From NCBI GenBank assembly GCA_964236535.1, contig CAXSEF010000016.1, positions 1 to 44,741 of the forward strand: DNA of 44,741 nucleotides, written 5' to 3'. Within the stretch, counting starts at the first letter, position 1; each line of letters starts with the position of its first letter. The notes beneath the pieces were generated by a model that had not been told where the DNA came from, did no database searches, and saw nothing but the letters and a program-made list of their open reading frames with translations. Positions 17,013-26,450 of this stretch are shown here, piece by piece. The DNA is from CAXSEF01 sp964236535 (GTDB lineage Bacteria > Pseudomonadota > Alphaproteobacteria > Acetobacterales > Acetobacteraceae). The position numbers and the translations under genes are program-made.

Positions 17013-18053
17013 ATGCCGGACGACCAGGGTGTGCTGCGGCCGGACTCCGGACTTCACGATGTCAAGCCGGCCGGGACCAAGCGTCCTCCAGGTGTCTGGA
17101 AGGGAGAGACCTACTACGGCCGCAGCCAGCTCAAGGCCGCGCCATTCAACAACTGGGTGGTCGGGGGCTATATCTTTCTTGCAGGCCTGTCCGGTGGCGC
17201 GCAGATCCTGTCCGCCATTGCCGACCTCCTCCCGGGAGGCACACCCCCCGGCTCTGGTCGTCGCACCACCGTGCGTCGCGGCCGGTACATCGCAATGCTG
17301 GCCCCAACGCTCGGCAGCGCGCTGCTGCTCTGGGATCTGCACACTCCCGCGCGTTTCTACAACATGTTCCGCATCTTCCGCGCCACCTCGCCGATGTCGA
17401 TCGGCACCTACATCCTGACCGCCTTCACCGCGTTCGCCGGCATCACCACGACCGCGCAGTTCGTGGCCGACCAGGCTGAAGGACGGACAGGGCAGGGCGC
17501 CGGGCAGATCGCACGCCTGGCCTTGCGCTTCGCCCGCACCACCCAGGTGCCGGCTTCGATCACCGGCGCGGGGTTGGCCACCTACACCGCGGCGCTGCTC
17601 TCCTCCACCAGCACCCCACTCTGGGCCGCCGCGCCCAAGGCGCTTTCCGCACGATTTGCCAGCGCCTCGCTGGCGGCGGCAGCGGCGGCACTTTCGCTCG
17701 GCCGACGCGGTCGCGACGCGGAGTCGCTGGACCGGGTCATGGTCGCCGCATTGGCGGCGGAGCTTGCCGCCGGTCTGGTCCAGCACCGGGTCTTCCATGA
17801 GCGTGGCGTGGCTGCTGCGCTCGATGGCGCGGCGGGCAAGGCCGAGCTCGCTGCCAGTACACTCGGCACCATGCTGCCGATCGGGTTGGCCGGCGCCGCG
17901 TTGCTCGCGCGCCGGCTGCCCGGCCTTTCCGACGCCGCCGCGGTCGCGGTCTTGGTCGGCAGCGCTGCCCTGCGCATCTCGATCATGGCGGCCGGCAACG
18001 AGTCGGCGCGGCGCCCGGAGATCAGCTTCCGGTTCACCGAGACACCGCGCTGA
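17013..18053 (+). CDS. NrfD/PsrC-type membrane subunit of formate dehydrogenase
   Basis: 346 residues from the ATG at 17013, which has GGAGG 8 bases upstream. After a soluble lead (GETYYGRSQLKAAPFNNW) there are about eight membrane segments, starting WVVGGYIFLAGLSGGAQILS, and including LGSALLLWDLHTPARFYNMF and SIGTYILTAFTAFAGITTTA, typical of the NrfD/PsrC quinone-reactive family. It replaces the cytochrome b subunit (FdnI) of enteric formate dehydrogenases, so electrons would enter the quinone pool without heme. The gene ends 191 bp from the convergent modBC. Confidence 0.9.
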   Translation: MPDDQGVLRPDSGLHDVKPAGTKRPPGVWKGETYYGRSQLKAAPFNNWVVGGYIFLAGLSGGAQILSAIADLLPGGTPPGSGRRTTVRRGRYIAMLAPTLGSALLLWDLHTPARFYNMFRIFRATSPMSIGTYILTAFTAFAGITTTAQFVADQAEGRTGQGAGQIARLALRFARTTQVPASITGAGLATYTAALLSSTSTPLWAAAPKALSARFASASLAAAAAALSLGRRGRDAESLDRVMVAALAAELAAGLVQHRVFHERGVAAALDGAAGKAELAASTLGTMLPIGLAGAALLARRLPGLSDAAAVAVLVGSAALRISIMAAGNESARRPEISFRFTETPR

Positions 18054-18180
18054 GAAGGCACGCAAGGTCAGGCTCTTCCTCCGCCGGCATTCCAGTCGCC
18101 TAAACGAGCCATCTGAACCTTGCGCGGGCGACGCCGAGATCCGCAAAGGACCGGCGGTTCTTTGATGCCTTTATCCAACC

Positions 18181-18243
18181 ATAGGGGCTCCAGAAGCCGG
18201 CCTTCGGTGGAGCCTGAGGCCGAGCCTTTGGCTTTACTTGCAT
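18181..18243 (+). repeat. Mosaic palindromic repeat, partial copy F
   Basis: Short degenerate fragment lying immediately beyond the 3' end of modBC: AGGGGCTCCAGAAGCCGGCC, GGAGCCTGAGGCCGAGCC and TTTGGCTTTACTTGC resemble the central and right modules of copy B. The 191-bp gap (18054-18244) between two convergent genes has nothing else that I recognise. Confidence 0.45.
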
Positions 18244-18244
18244 C

Positions 18245-20086
18245 CTACAGCGTCCAGACCTGCACCGCCGAGGGATGCACGAAGACCCGGCATGCCCCGG
18301 CAGCCACCATCTCCCCTGGCGCCACGGCTGCGCACAGCGTCGTCGCGCCAAGCTGCAGCACGATCTCGCGTTGCATTGGCGTGGCTGGGCCCAGCCCCAC
18401 CACTTCCGCGGGATAGCCTTCGACGCCGATCCGCACTCGGTCCGGGCGCACCGTCCAGCCGAGCCGCGTGCCCGGCACCAGCGCCGGTCCCGCCACCCCG
18501 AGCCGAACGCCGGCGCCCACATCGATGCGATCGGTTGCCACCGCCACACCGTGCCCGACCGCCTGCGCACCCAGCAGCCGCGCCACCGCCTCGCTCGCTG
18601 GGCGCAGGAACACCTGTTCCGCCGGACCGGACTGCAGCACCCGTCCCGCACCCAGCACCAGCAGATCGTCGGCCAGCAGGAACGCCTCCTCCGGGTCGTG
18701 GGTGACCAGGATCGTCGTAGCGTCGATGTCGTCCTGCAGCGCTCGCAGTGCGCGCGCGAGCTCGCGACGCAGCCCGGTGTCGAGTGCTGCGAACGGTTCG
18801 TCGAGCAGCAGCAGTCTGGCCGGCCGGGACAGTGCCCGCGCCAGCGCCACCCGCTGTTGCTGCCCGAGCGAGAGCGCATCGGGCCGCCGCTCCGCCAGTC
18901 CGGCCAACCCGAACCGATGGGTCCAGTATTCGCCGAGCCTGGCGTCGGCGCCCACCGCGAAGCGCAGCTGGCGCGCCACGGTCAGGTGCGGCAGCAGCCC
19001 GTAGGCCTGCGGCACGTAGGCGATGCCGCGGTCCTCGGGCGCCAGGTGCCACAGCTCGCGCCCGTCCAGCACCAGCGTGCCCGACCCGGCCCGGTCGAGC
19101 CCGGCGATCGCGCGCAGTGTCAGCGACTTGCCCGACCCGGAGGCACCGAGGATGGCGAGCCGCCGCGCCGTGCTCTGCCAGGCGACGTCGATGTCGAAGC
19201 CGTCGAGCCTGCGACGGATGCCCATGCTGATCGAGGGCTGCCGCCGTCGGACGCGTGCCACGCCGCTTCCTGCCACGGCGGCTGCCGGGACTGGGTACGG
19301 CAACACCACCTCCGCCGGCACCGGATGTCGCCGCACCCGGCGGCCGCCGGCGAACGTGGCGGCGAGGGCCATCACGACGACGGCTGTCGCCAATGTCGGC
19401 AGCAGCACCGGCAGCATCGCCGGCAGTCCCTGGCTGCCGAACGCCACGTAGGTGTACACCGGCAGGGAGTATGGATGGTACGCGACCATGACCGTGGCCC
19501 CGAACTCGCCGAACGCCCGCAGCCACGCCAGCAGCATGCCGGCGAGGATAGCCCGCCAGGCCAGCGGCAGGCTCGCGCGGCAGAATACCGCCCAGGGACG
19601 GTGCCCGAGCGTGGCCGCCACGTCCTCCAGCGCCGGGTCGATCGCGGCGAAGGCGGAGCGTGCCGCGATGATCAGGAACGGAGCGGCCACGAACGTCTCT
19701 GCCAGCACCACGCCCACGAACGAGTCGGTGAGCGCCCCTCCGGTCGCTCGGCCGAGCGGACTGGCATAGCCGATCAGGAACAGCAGCAGGATGCCGCTTG
19801 CCAGCGGCGGCAGCGCCAGCGGCAGCTGCACCAGGAAACCCAGCAGCGCCATCGGCCGCCCGCGCACCCGCGCCAACAGGTAGCCGAGCGGGACGCCGCA
19901 CAGCGTCACCAGCGCGGTCGCGACGGTGGCGCTGGCCAGCGAGACGGCACTCGCCCAGCCGAGGCTCGTCCAGTCCGCCGTGCCCCATTGCGCCAGCCTC
20001 GCGTGCGCCAGCCCGGCGGCGAACGGCGCCGCCAGGTAGGCCGCGAGCAGTCCGGCCAGCCAGGGCAGCGGCGTCCGTCGTCTCAC
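18245..20086 (-). CDS. Molybdate/tungstate ABC transporter, fused permease and ATPase
   Basis: 613 residues in one uninterrupted frame, starting with a GTG at 20086 that overlaps the modA stop (GTGA). Residues 1 to about 260 are a ModB-like permease: LPLALPPLASGILLLFLIGY, then LAETFVAAPFLIIAARSAFA and the EAA-type loop EDVAATLGHRPWAVFCRASL. Residues from about 285 on are a ModC/CysA-type ATPase: Walker A LGASGSGKS, LSLGQQQRVALARALS, Walker B LLLLDEPFAALD, switch ILVTHDPEEAF, and a C-terminal TOBE-like region. ModB and ModC are normally separate proteins. Placement next to a molybdo/tungsto-enzyme supports an oxyanion importer. The internal MGIRRRLDGFDI could be a second start, but there is no stop between the domains. 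Confidence 0.88.
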   Translation of the reverse strand: MRRRTPLPWLAGLLAAYLAAPFAAGLAHARLAQWGTADWTSLGWASAVSLASATVATALVTLCGVPLGYLLARVRGRPMALLGFLVQLPLALPPLASGILLLFLIGYASPLGRATGGALTDSFVGVVLAETFVAAPFLIIAARSAFAAIDPALEDVAATLGHRPWAVFCRASLPLAWRAILAGMLLAWLRAFGEFGATVMVAYHPYSLPVYTYVAFGSQGLPAMLPVLLPTLATAVVVMALAATFAGGRRVRRHPVPAEVVLPYPVPAAAVAGSGVARVRRRQPSISMGIRRRLDGFDIDVAWQSTARRLAILGASGSGKSLTLRAIAGLDRAGSGTLVLDGRELWHLAPEDRGIAYVPQAYGLLPHLTVARQLRFAVGADARLGEYWTHRFGLAGLAERRPDALSLGQQQRVALARALSRPARLLLLDEPFAALDTGLRRELARALRALQDDIDATTILVTHDPEEAFLLADDLLVLGAGRVLQSGPAEQVFLRPASEAVARLLGAQAVGHGVAVATDRIDVGAGVRLGVAGPALVPGTRLGWTVRPDRVRIGVEGYPAEVVGLGPATPMQREIVLQLGATTLCAAVAPGEMVAAGACRVFVHPSAVQVWTL

Positions 20087-20958
20087 CGAGCCGCGCTGAT
20101 CGCAGCACCCAGCGCGTCCGGCACCGCCGCTTCGTCCCCCACGACGCTCGGCTGCGTCGCGCCGAGCCCGTGCTGCGCCATGAGCGCGCGACCCTGCGGC
20201 CCGAGCAGGAAGGCCACGAACAGCGCGGCGCCCGCGGGGTTCGCCGCGCCACGCAGCACGGTCGCGGTGTAGCGCGCCCCGATCGCGATCTCCGCCGGCA
20301 GCGTGATCGCCGGGATCCTGAGGTCGGCGGTCTCGGTCGAGTAGAAGAACCCCACGTCGAGCTGGCCCGACTGCAGCCGCCCCACCAGGTTCTCCTCGGG
20401 GAGCACCTGTGCCGGATTGTCGGCGGCCCCCAGCACCGCCTGCGCCAGGCCCGGCTGCGCATACACCCGCTCCGCACGGTCCAGCAGCTCGACCGTCAGC
20501 CTGCCCTTGGGGTCGAGCTTCGGGTCGGTGCGGCCGATCCTGATGCCGGGCTGCCGCAGCACCTCGTACCAAGGCCTGCTGCCGAGCTCGCCGGCGAACC
20601 GGCTGGCGGGATCGTAGCCGATCACCAGCGGCGACTCCGCCCACAGCACGTACCACCGCACCCAGTCGCCGTTTGCCGGCCCGGTCAGGTCGTCGTTCAC
20701 CCGGGGCGCGGCGCTGATGAACACGTCGCCGCGGCGCAGCCTGCCCTTGATCTCGTTGGCGACCTTGTTCGATCCCCCCGCGTAGCCCTGGAACCGGCCA
20801 TGCCCCGCGGCCTCGAAGGCGGGGCCGATGCCGTGCTCCATCAGGTTCACCAGGCTGCCGGCATAGAGCACGCTCACCGGGCCGGCTTCCTGCGCCCAGG
20901 CGGCACGCGGTCGCCCGGCCACGGCGGCGCAGGCAAGCAGCAGGTCGCGTCGCAGCAT
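20083..20958 (-). CDS. Molybdate/tungstate-binding periplasmic protein (ModA/WtpA-like)
   Basis: 291 residues. The signal peptide MLRRDLLLACAAVAG ... AAWAQE is clear. The mature protein starts VSVLYAGSLVNLMEHGIGPA, and FQGYAGGSNKVANEIKGRL, DVFISAAPRVNDDL and QLDVGFFYSTETADLRIPAI fit the periplasmic oxyanion-binding family; the AGSL start and length are closer to WtpA/tungstate-type members than to E. coli ModA. It captures the oxyanion and delivers it to the fused ModBC. Mo versus W cannot be decided from sequence, but either would suit the formate dehydrogenase. The 250 bp before it, divergent from a glycosyltransferase, show no clear operator. Confidence 0.85.
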   Translation of the reverse strand: MLRRDLLLACAAVAGRPRAAWAQEAGPVSVLYAGSLVNLMEHGIGPAFEAAGHGRFQGYAGGSNKVANEIKGRLRRGDVFISAAPRVNDDLTGPANGDWVRWYVLWAESPLVIGYDPASRFAGELGSRPWYEVLRQPGIRIGRTDPKLDPKGRLTVELLDRAERVYAQPGLAQAVLGAADNPAQVLPEENLVGRLQSGQLDVGFFYSTETADLRIPAITLPAEIAIGARYTATVLRGAANPAGAALFVAFLLGPQGRALMAQHGLGATQPSVVGDEAAVPDALGAAISAAR

Positions 20959-21208
20959 GCGATGGTCTCCGGATGGGATGGTGCCCGATCAGGCCTTGCG
21001 GCGCGGGTCCGGCGCCCGGCTGTTGCCGTCGCCCTGGGCGGGACAGGCCTGGAGTCTGCCGGAGCCATGGTGGCGTGCGTGCTGCCGGCTCGCAAGGACG
21101 GCCAGGGTTCTCCTCGTTCAAGGCACCGGTCGTTCGGGACCCGGTGCAGTATGCAACAGGTCGCGCCGCCGGTATGACGGCGGGCGCACCGGCTTGAGGA
21201 CGCAGCGC

Positions 21209-23533
21209 TTGACCACCACGCCGACCCTGATCCTGGACCTGCGCTGCCTGCAGGACGAGTCCTACCGCGAGCGCGGTGTCGGCCGGCACGCGCTTGGCCT
21301 GTTGCGGCACGCGCGTGCGAACAGCCCCTTTGCCCGCACCCACCCGGTGGTCGGGATCATCGATCCTGCCCTGCCGGCGCTGGGCGAGGCCGTGCGCGGA
21401 CTGGTCGACCGGATCCAGCCCACCGGCTACGTCCCGGAGATGCGCGGCTGCCGCTTCGTCCAGCTCTCGCCGATGACCCACGACCCGCTGTTCGTGGCCC
21501 GCCTCGCCGGCAGCCCGGACTGCCTCGCCGCCGCCGCCGTCTACGACTTCATCCCGTTCGACTTCCCCGCGCGCTACCTCACGGACGCGGCGCGCCGGCT
21601 CGACTACAACGTGCAGCTCGCCTGGCTCTCCGGCTACGACCTGTTCATGCCGATCTCGCGCGCGAGCGCCGACCGGCTGCACGCGCTGCTCGACGTCGCG
21701 GCAGGCGACGTCACCGTCACCGGCGCCCCGCTCGACCCGGGCTTCGAGCGCATCGCCGAGGCGGCGCACACCCACATCCTCGATGGCCGCCACCTGCTGG
21801 TGATCGGCGGCGCCGACTGGCGCAAGAACGTCGAGTGCCCGATCCGTGCCCACGGCGGGTGCGCCGCCATGCGCGACGCCGGTGTGCCGCTCGTCGTCAC
21901 CGGCCACTACGCGCCGGCGCAGGTCGCCGAGCTGGAGCGCCTGCACCTCGACAGCGGCGGACAACCCGGCCAGCTGCGCGTGCCGGGCCACGTCAGCGAG
22001 GCCGAGCTGGTGCGGCTGTATCGGGAGGCGTTCTGCGTGGTCACCGCATCGCGCGCGGAGGGCTTCTCCCTGCCGGTGATCGAGGCGATGGCCGCGGGCG
22101 TACCCTCCGTCGCCTCGCGTATTCCGGCGCACCGGGAGCTGGTGGGCGACGACGCGCTGCTGTTCGAGCCCGACGACGCGGCCGCGCTCTCGGCGGTCCT
22201 CGCGCACGCGACGCAGCCGGCGTGGCGGCAGGCGGTGGTGGCGCAGCAGGCTGCGGTGTGGCCCCGCTTCCGCACCGCCGAGGTGGCGCGGCTGTTCTGG
22301 TCGGCGATCGAGGCGCGGGCGGAGCGGGACGGCCCGCTCCTGCCGCCGCCTGCGCGCCGCCCGCGGGTGGCGCTGCTCTCGCCGGTGCCGCCCGATCCGT
22401 CCGGGGTGGCGGACTACACCGCGGCCTGTTGCGCGGAGCTTGGACGGCGCGTGGACCTGCACGTGTTCACCGAGACGAAGCATCCGGCGCCGATCGCCAA
22501 CACGGTGGTCAGGCCGCTCTCCGCGCTGCCGATGCTGTCGCCGGAGTACGACCGCGTGATCGGCGTGATGGGCAACTCGCACTACCACACCGCCATCTTC
22601 GAGCTGCTGATGCGCTATGGCGGTGCCTGCATCTGCCATGACGTGCGGCTCGTCGGCTTCTATGCGGCGATGCTTGGGTGGCCGCGGGCGATCGCGACCG
22701 CGGAGGCGGAGCTGGGCCGCGCGCTCGGGCCGGGTGAACTCGACGCCTGGCTCGCCGACGAGTCCAAGCTGAAGGCGACGTTCCTTGGCGAACTGGCGGC
22801 GAGTACCGAGCCATTCATGCTGCACTCCCCACCGGTCGCCCGCATCGTGGCCGAGCGTTTCGCCATCGAGCCGGTCTGCCTGCCGTTTTCGATCTATCGG
22901 CCCTGGTCGCCCGAGGAACTGCGTCTCGACGCGCGGCAGGCGGCCCGCCGGCGTCTCGGTGTGGGTGACGACGAGATCCTGATCGCGACCTTTGGCTTTG
23001 TCGCAAGCACAAAAGGGCCAGAAGAGTGCATCTGGGCACTCGACCTGCTGCGTGGCTGGAATGTGCCGGCCCGCCTGGTGTTCGTCGGTGCAAGCTTAAT
23101 GGGGGACATGGCGCCGCTGATACGGCTGCGCGAGTCCCTTGGCCTTGGCCGCCATGTCGAGTTCATCGAGCGGTTTGCCAATGAGGCGGTATACCGGGAC
23201 TACCTACTTGCCGCGGATTATGGCATCCAGCTCAGGCTTTACGGGATGGGTGCGATGTCGGGCGCGTTGCTCGACTGCATCGCCGCCGGTCTGCCCAGTG
23301 TTGCCAACCAGGACATGGCGGATGCGATCGGCTCACCAGGCTTCGTCCGCCGCGTCCCCGACAACCTGGCACCTCTCCTGGTGGCGGAGGCGATTGCGGA
23401 CATGATCGCAGGCAATCAATCGGCCGAGCGAGACGGCGCGCAGCGGCGCGGCTTCGAGGCGGAGCACAACTTCGCACGCTACTCCGAACAGCTCCTGCAG
23501 ACGCTGGGTCTGTCCGCCGCAGCGCTTGGCTGA
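21209..23533 (+). CDS. Double-domain GT4 glycosyltransferase
   Basis: 774 residues from a TTG at 21209, with GAGGA about 8 bases upstream; no usable ATG lies near the conserved start TPTLILDLRCLQDESYRERG. It has two GT-B/GT4 modules. In the first, TASRAEGFSLPVIEAMAAGV and ASRIPAHRELVGDDALLFEP give the EX7E motif. The second starts at about residue 390 (RPRVALLSPVPPDPSGVADY) and has TFGFVASTKGPEECIWALDL and a C-terminal GALLDCIAAGLPSVANQDMA. Such tandem transferases often add two sugars in O-antigen or exopolysaccharide assembly. It is followed 5 bp later by another glycosyltransferase on the same strand. Confidence 0.88.
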   Translation: MTTTPTLILDLRCLQDESYRERGVGRHALGLLRHARANSPFARTHPVVGIIDPALPALGEAVRGLVDRIQPTGYVPEMRGCRFVQLSPMTHDPLFVARLAGSPDCLAAAAVYDFIPFDFPARYLTDAARRLDYNVQLAWLSGYDLFMPISRASADRLHALLDVAAGDVTVTGAPLDPGFERIAEAAHTHILDGRHLLVIGGADWRKNVECPIRAHGGCAAMRDAGVPLVVTGHYAPAQVAELERLHLDSGGQPGQLRVPGHVSEAELVRLYREAFCVVTASRAEGFSLPVIEAMAAGVPSVASRIPAHRELVGDDALLFEPDDAAALSAVLAHATQPAWRQAVVAQQAAVWPRFRTAEVARLFWSAIEARAERDGPLLPPPARRPRVALLSPVPPDPSGVADYTAACCAELGRRVDLHVFTETKHPAPIANTVVRPLSALPMLSPEYDRVIGVMGNSHYHTAIFELLMRYGGACICHDVRLVGFYAAMLGWPRAIATAEAELGRALGPGELDAWLADESKLKATFLGELAASTEPFMLHSPPVARIVAERFAIEPVCLPFSIYRPWSPEELRLDARQAARRRLGVGDDEILIATFGFVASTKGPEECIWALDLLRGWNVPARLVFVGASLMGDMAPLIRLRESLGLGRHVEFIERFANEAVYRDYLLAADYGIQLRLYGMGAMSGALLDCIAAGLPSVANQDMADAIGSPGFVRRVPDNLAPLLVAEAIADMIAGNQSAERDGAQRRGFEAEHNFARYSEQLLQTLGLSAAALG

Positions 23534-23538
23534 TCTCG

Positions 23539-24833
23539 ATGCACGATGCACATACATATCTCGACATTACAGAGCTGTTCGGCCAGCCGCTACGCACCGG
23601 CATCCAACGTGTCGAACGCGAGCTGATCCGCCATTGGCCCGGGCCCGGCCCCTTGATCCTGTGCGTCTATCNNNNNNNNNNNNNNNNNNNNNNNNNNNNN
23701 NNNNNNNNNNNNNNNNNNNNNNNNNNNNNNNNNNNNNNNNNNNNNNNNNNNNNNNNNNNNNNNNNNNNNNNCGCGAGCTGATCCGCCATTGGCCCGGGCC
23801 CGGCCCCTTGATCCTGTGCGTCTATCGTCGCAACGAGCATGAGCTGCGCGTCCTGCCGCCCGCAGCTGCGGAAATCCTGACCGCATCGAGCGAGATCACG
23901 AACCTTGCGGTGGCCGAGGAACGCGACGCCCTGCATGCGCTGTTCGCGGACATGCCGCCCCGGACCGTGCCTCGCGACGGCGCGCCGCTGGTCAATCCGG
24001 AGCTGTTCTTCGATCCCCACCGCGCGCGCTTCTACGAAGGACTGGCCGGCCGGCGCCGCGATGTCTTCTGGCTGGTCTATGACTTCCTGCCGTTCCTGCA
24101 GCCGCAATGGTTCGACCAGGGCGCCAGCCGCACGGCGATGCACTACCTGCGGGCGCTGCGCTCAGTGCCGCGCGTCGCCTTCATCAGCGAGCATACCAGG
24201 CAGGACTACCGGCAGCGGGTGATGCGCAGCACCGAACGGGACGGCCCGGTGATCGTGCTCGGCGGGGATGGACTCGGCCTGGAGACCCAGCGTTTCGACC
24301 CGACCCGTGACGGCTATGTCGTGCTCGGCTCGCTGGAGCCGCGCAAGCGTGCCGCGGCGGTGATCGAGGCGTTCGTGGCGCTCTGGGCCGAGGGCTGCCG
24401 GTCGCGGCTGACGGTCATCGGCCGCCTGCTGCCGCACGCCGCGGCCGAGATCGCCCTGCTGGAAAAGGTGCAGCACCAGCCGCTGTTCCGCCATCTGCCA
24501 GAGGCCAGTGATGCCGCCGTGCGCGGCGAGCTTCGCCGGGCGCGGGCGATGATCTTCGCCAGCGAGGGCGAGGGCTTCGGCCTGCCGCCGTTCGAGAGCC
24601 TGCACTGCGGCATCCCGGTCATCGTGGCCGCGGACCTGCCGAGCACGGGTATGCTGCCGTCGCACGGCCAGCTCCGCCTCGACCGGATCACCCCGGCCGC
24701 TATCGCCGAGGCTGTGCGCCTGGTTGAGGACGACGGAGCGGCGCGCGCCCTGTGGGACGCCGCAGCGTCGCTTCATGTCCCGTCCTGGCGGGACTTCGCG
24801 CAGACGCTGGCCGGATGGGTGCACCCGGCCTGA
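23539..24833 (+). CDS. GT4 glycosyltransferase interrupted only by an artificial assembly gap
   Basis: The ATG at 23539 starts MHDAHTYLDITELFGQPLRT, a typical N-terminus of these rhamnosyl/mannosyl-type transferases. A 100-N gap and a duplicated 55-bp flank (described separately) break the frame on paper. Joining 23671 directly to 23827 restores one frame and gives 379 residues ending at 24833. The C-terminal domain contains LGSLEPRKRAAAVIEAFVAL, ASEGEGFGLPPFESLHCGIP and VIVAADLPSTGMLPS, the EX7E region of GT4 enzymes. It very probably acts with the preceding double transferase on a surface glycan. I treat it as intact. Confidence 0.85.
23617..23826. other. Assembly gap (100 N) with identical 55-bp flanks
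   Basis: Bases 23617-23671 and 23772-23826 are the same 55 bases, separated by exactly 100 N (23672-23771). An overlap of 55 is a typical de Bruijn k-mer length, so two contigs that share a k-mer end were scaffolded without being merged. Removing the N run and one copy (155 bp) keeps the glycosyltransferase in frame, so probably no sequence is missing. Confidence 0.9.
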
Positions 24834-25054
24834 CCCGGCGCTTCGCTCGCACGGCCGGGCTCTCGCTCGGACCGGGTCCGAATGGTCGAATGGACTGTCG
24901 GAACCTTGAGGGGCGTGAACTCAGAGCCGCAAAGGGCAGGCCGTCCGCTGATCCCGCGTTCGGCCGCTGTTCACAAGGTTCAGCCGGGCGCGGCGTCGTA
25001 GGGCCCAAGCCTTCGGCCATCCTTGCTCGATCGTCCTTTCGAGCCGCACCCGCA

Positions 25055-26380
25055 TCAAAGGCCGCCACCGGATCCGCCGTCACCGCCGCTTTCATCCAGC
25101 TCAATCGCGCGCAGCACGCGAAATCCGGCGGTCCCCAGGCTGATACAGCGGAACTGCAGACCGAAGGTCATTTCGGTGAGCGCGAACTCGATCGAGACGC
25201 TCTGCTCTCCCGCCCCCACGTCGCAACGGCCCAGCAACTCCGCCCCGGCTCCCTTCACGACGTCGCACGTCGCGACTGTCGCGCCGGACCGTTCGTCCGC
25301 TTGCACCTGCCAACTCACCCTGTAGTGCCCGGCGCGTAACGGCATGTAGGGCCCGAACATCACGACGCCCCCTTCGCCAGGCTGCACGACCACCCACTCT
25401 CCCTGAGGCGAAGCCTGCAAGGTCCGGCCCGTCGGCACGATCAACCGCTGCACCCGTTCCGGCCAGTGCTTGCGGAACACTCGTTCCATGTGTGCGTGCA
25501 CCCCGTAGCGGTCGGGTTCGCGGTCGCCACGCACCGCCTCGATCCACCAGATGAACGAGTTCTCCGGGTGCTCGCGCGCGGCGAGCAGACGCTCGGTCAC
25601 CGACCAGCCGGCTGCGCTTTGATTGGGATCAAACGGAAGCAGAGCGCCGGACCGGGGATCGCGGCACAGCCAGATGCCTTGGGCCGAGGTCACCTCGAAG
25701 CCTGCCAGTTGGATCAGCTCGCACGCCTCGGTAGGCGTCAGCTCGATGGTGTGCTCGGGATGGCTCCAGTTCAGCGGCCGGGTGATCGAGCGGTTCGGGC
25801 TGTCCATGACGAGGTGGCCACCTGGCCTGAGCACCCGCGCGGCCTCCAGCGCAAATCCCGCCACCTCTTCGGGCCACATGTGCTCCAGGTTTTGGCCGGA
25901 GAAGACGAGATCGCATCGCTCGTTCTCGACGGCCGACATGTCCGAGGCGGTATTCGCGATCCAGGTCACGTTCGAGGGCAGCCCTTCGGGCCGAGGCGAG
26001 TAGTACTCGATGCCGAGGTGCTCCGGTACGCGCCCGTAGGTCTGCTCGATCCAGTCAAAATACCACAGCCCGGCGCAACCGGCGCTCAGCAGGGATGTCG
26101 CACCGGGCGGCATCGCACGCAGGAACGCGCCGCGCGAGTCGTGCAGGAGCTGGTTGATGTCCAGTGCAGCCGCGGGATTGCTGGAGATGGTCTCCCTGGC
26201 GATCGCCACCGGTTCATCCACGGTATCGCGGACCACTACGCTGGCAGCTCGTGCGGAATCATCTGCGGCCGAGCGCGCCTGCAACGTTGCTTCGAGCTGC
26301 ATTATGCGGTCCGCAAGCCCGTTCGTTCCGACCAGCGACCGGAGGGTATGAGCGAGGGGCCGGAGCGTGTCTCGAAACAT
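25055..26380 (-). CDS. SAM-dependent methyltransferase with a C-terminal beta-rich domain
   Basis: 441 residues from the ATG at 26380; a TTG directly before it is unlikely. Residues 1 to about 75 are helical, probably a coiled coil. A class I methyltransferase follows: LLSAGCAGLWYFDWIEQTYG (motif I region), DLVFSGQNLEHMWPEEVAGF, then ARVLRPGGHLVMDSPNRSIT (motifs IV and V). The last 130 residues (MFGPYMPLRAGHYRVSWQVQ onwards) form a beta-rich domain like those that bind glycans. It is 70 bp downstream of the FkbM gene on the same strand and convergent with the glycosyltransferases. Methylation of a glycan or its terminal sugar is likely. The 221 bp at 24834-25054 contain no recognisable gene. 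Confidence 0.8.
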   Translation of the reverse strand: MFRDTLRPLAHTLRSLVGTNGLADRIMQLEATLQARSAADDSARAASVVVRDTVDEPVAIARETISSNPAAALDINQLLHDSRGAFLRAMPPGATSLLSAGCAGLWYFDWIEQTYGRVPEHLGIEYYSPRPEGLPSNVTWIANTASDMSAVENERCDLVFSGQNLEHMWPEEVAGFALEAARVLRPGGHLVMDSPNRSITRPLNWSHPEHTIELTPTEACELIQLAGFEVTSAQGIWLCRDPRSGALLPFDPNQSAAGWSVTERLLAAREHPENSFIWWIEAVRGDREPDRYGVHAHMERVFRKHWPERVQRLIVPTGRTLQASPQGEWVVVQPGEGGVVMFGPYMPLRAGHYRVSWQVQADERSGATVATCDVVKGAGAELLGRCDVGAGEQSVSIEFALTEMTFGLQFRCISLGTAGFRVLRAIELDESGGDGGSGGGL

Positions 26381-26450
26381 CAAGTGCTCTCTTTCGTCAG
26401 GTCACACATGGCCAAAGGGTGCGAAAGGCTGACGGGCCTTGCATCGCGGG

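Noticed and set aside
20987..23533. Glycosyltransferase start upstream of the TTG at 21209
   Set aside because: The frame extends into the modA promoter region with no conserved residues; GAGGA precedes the TTG, and family similarity starts immediately after it.
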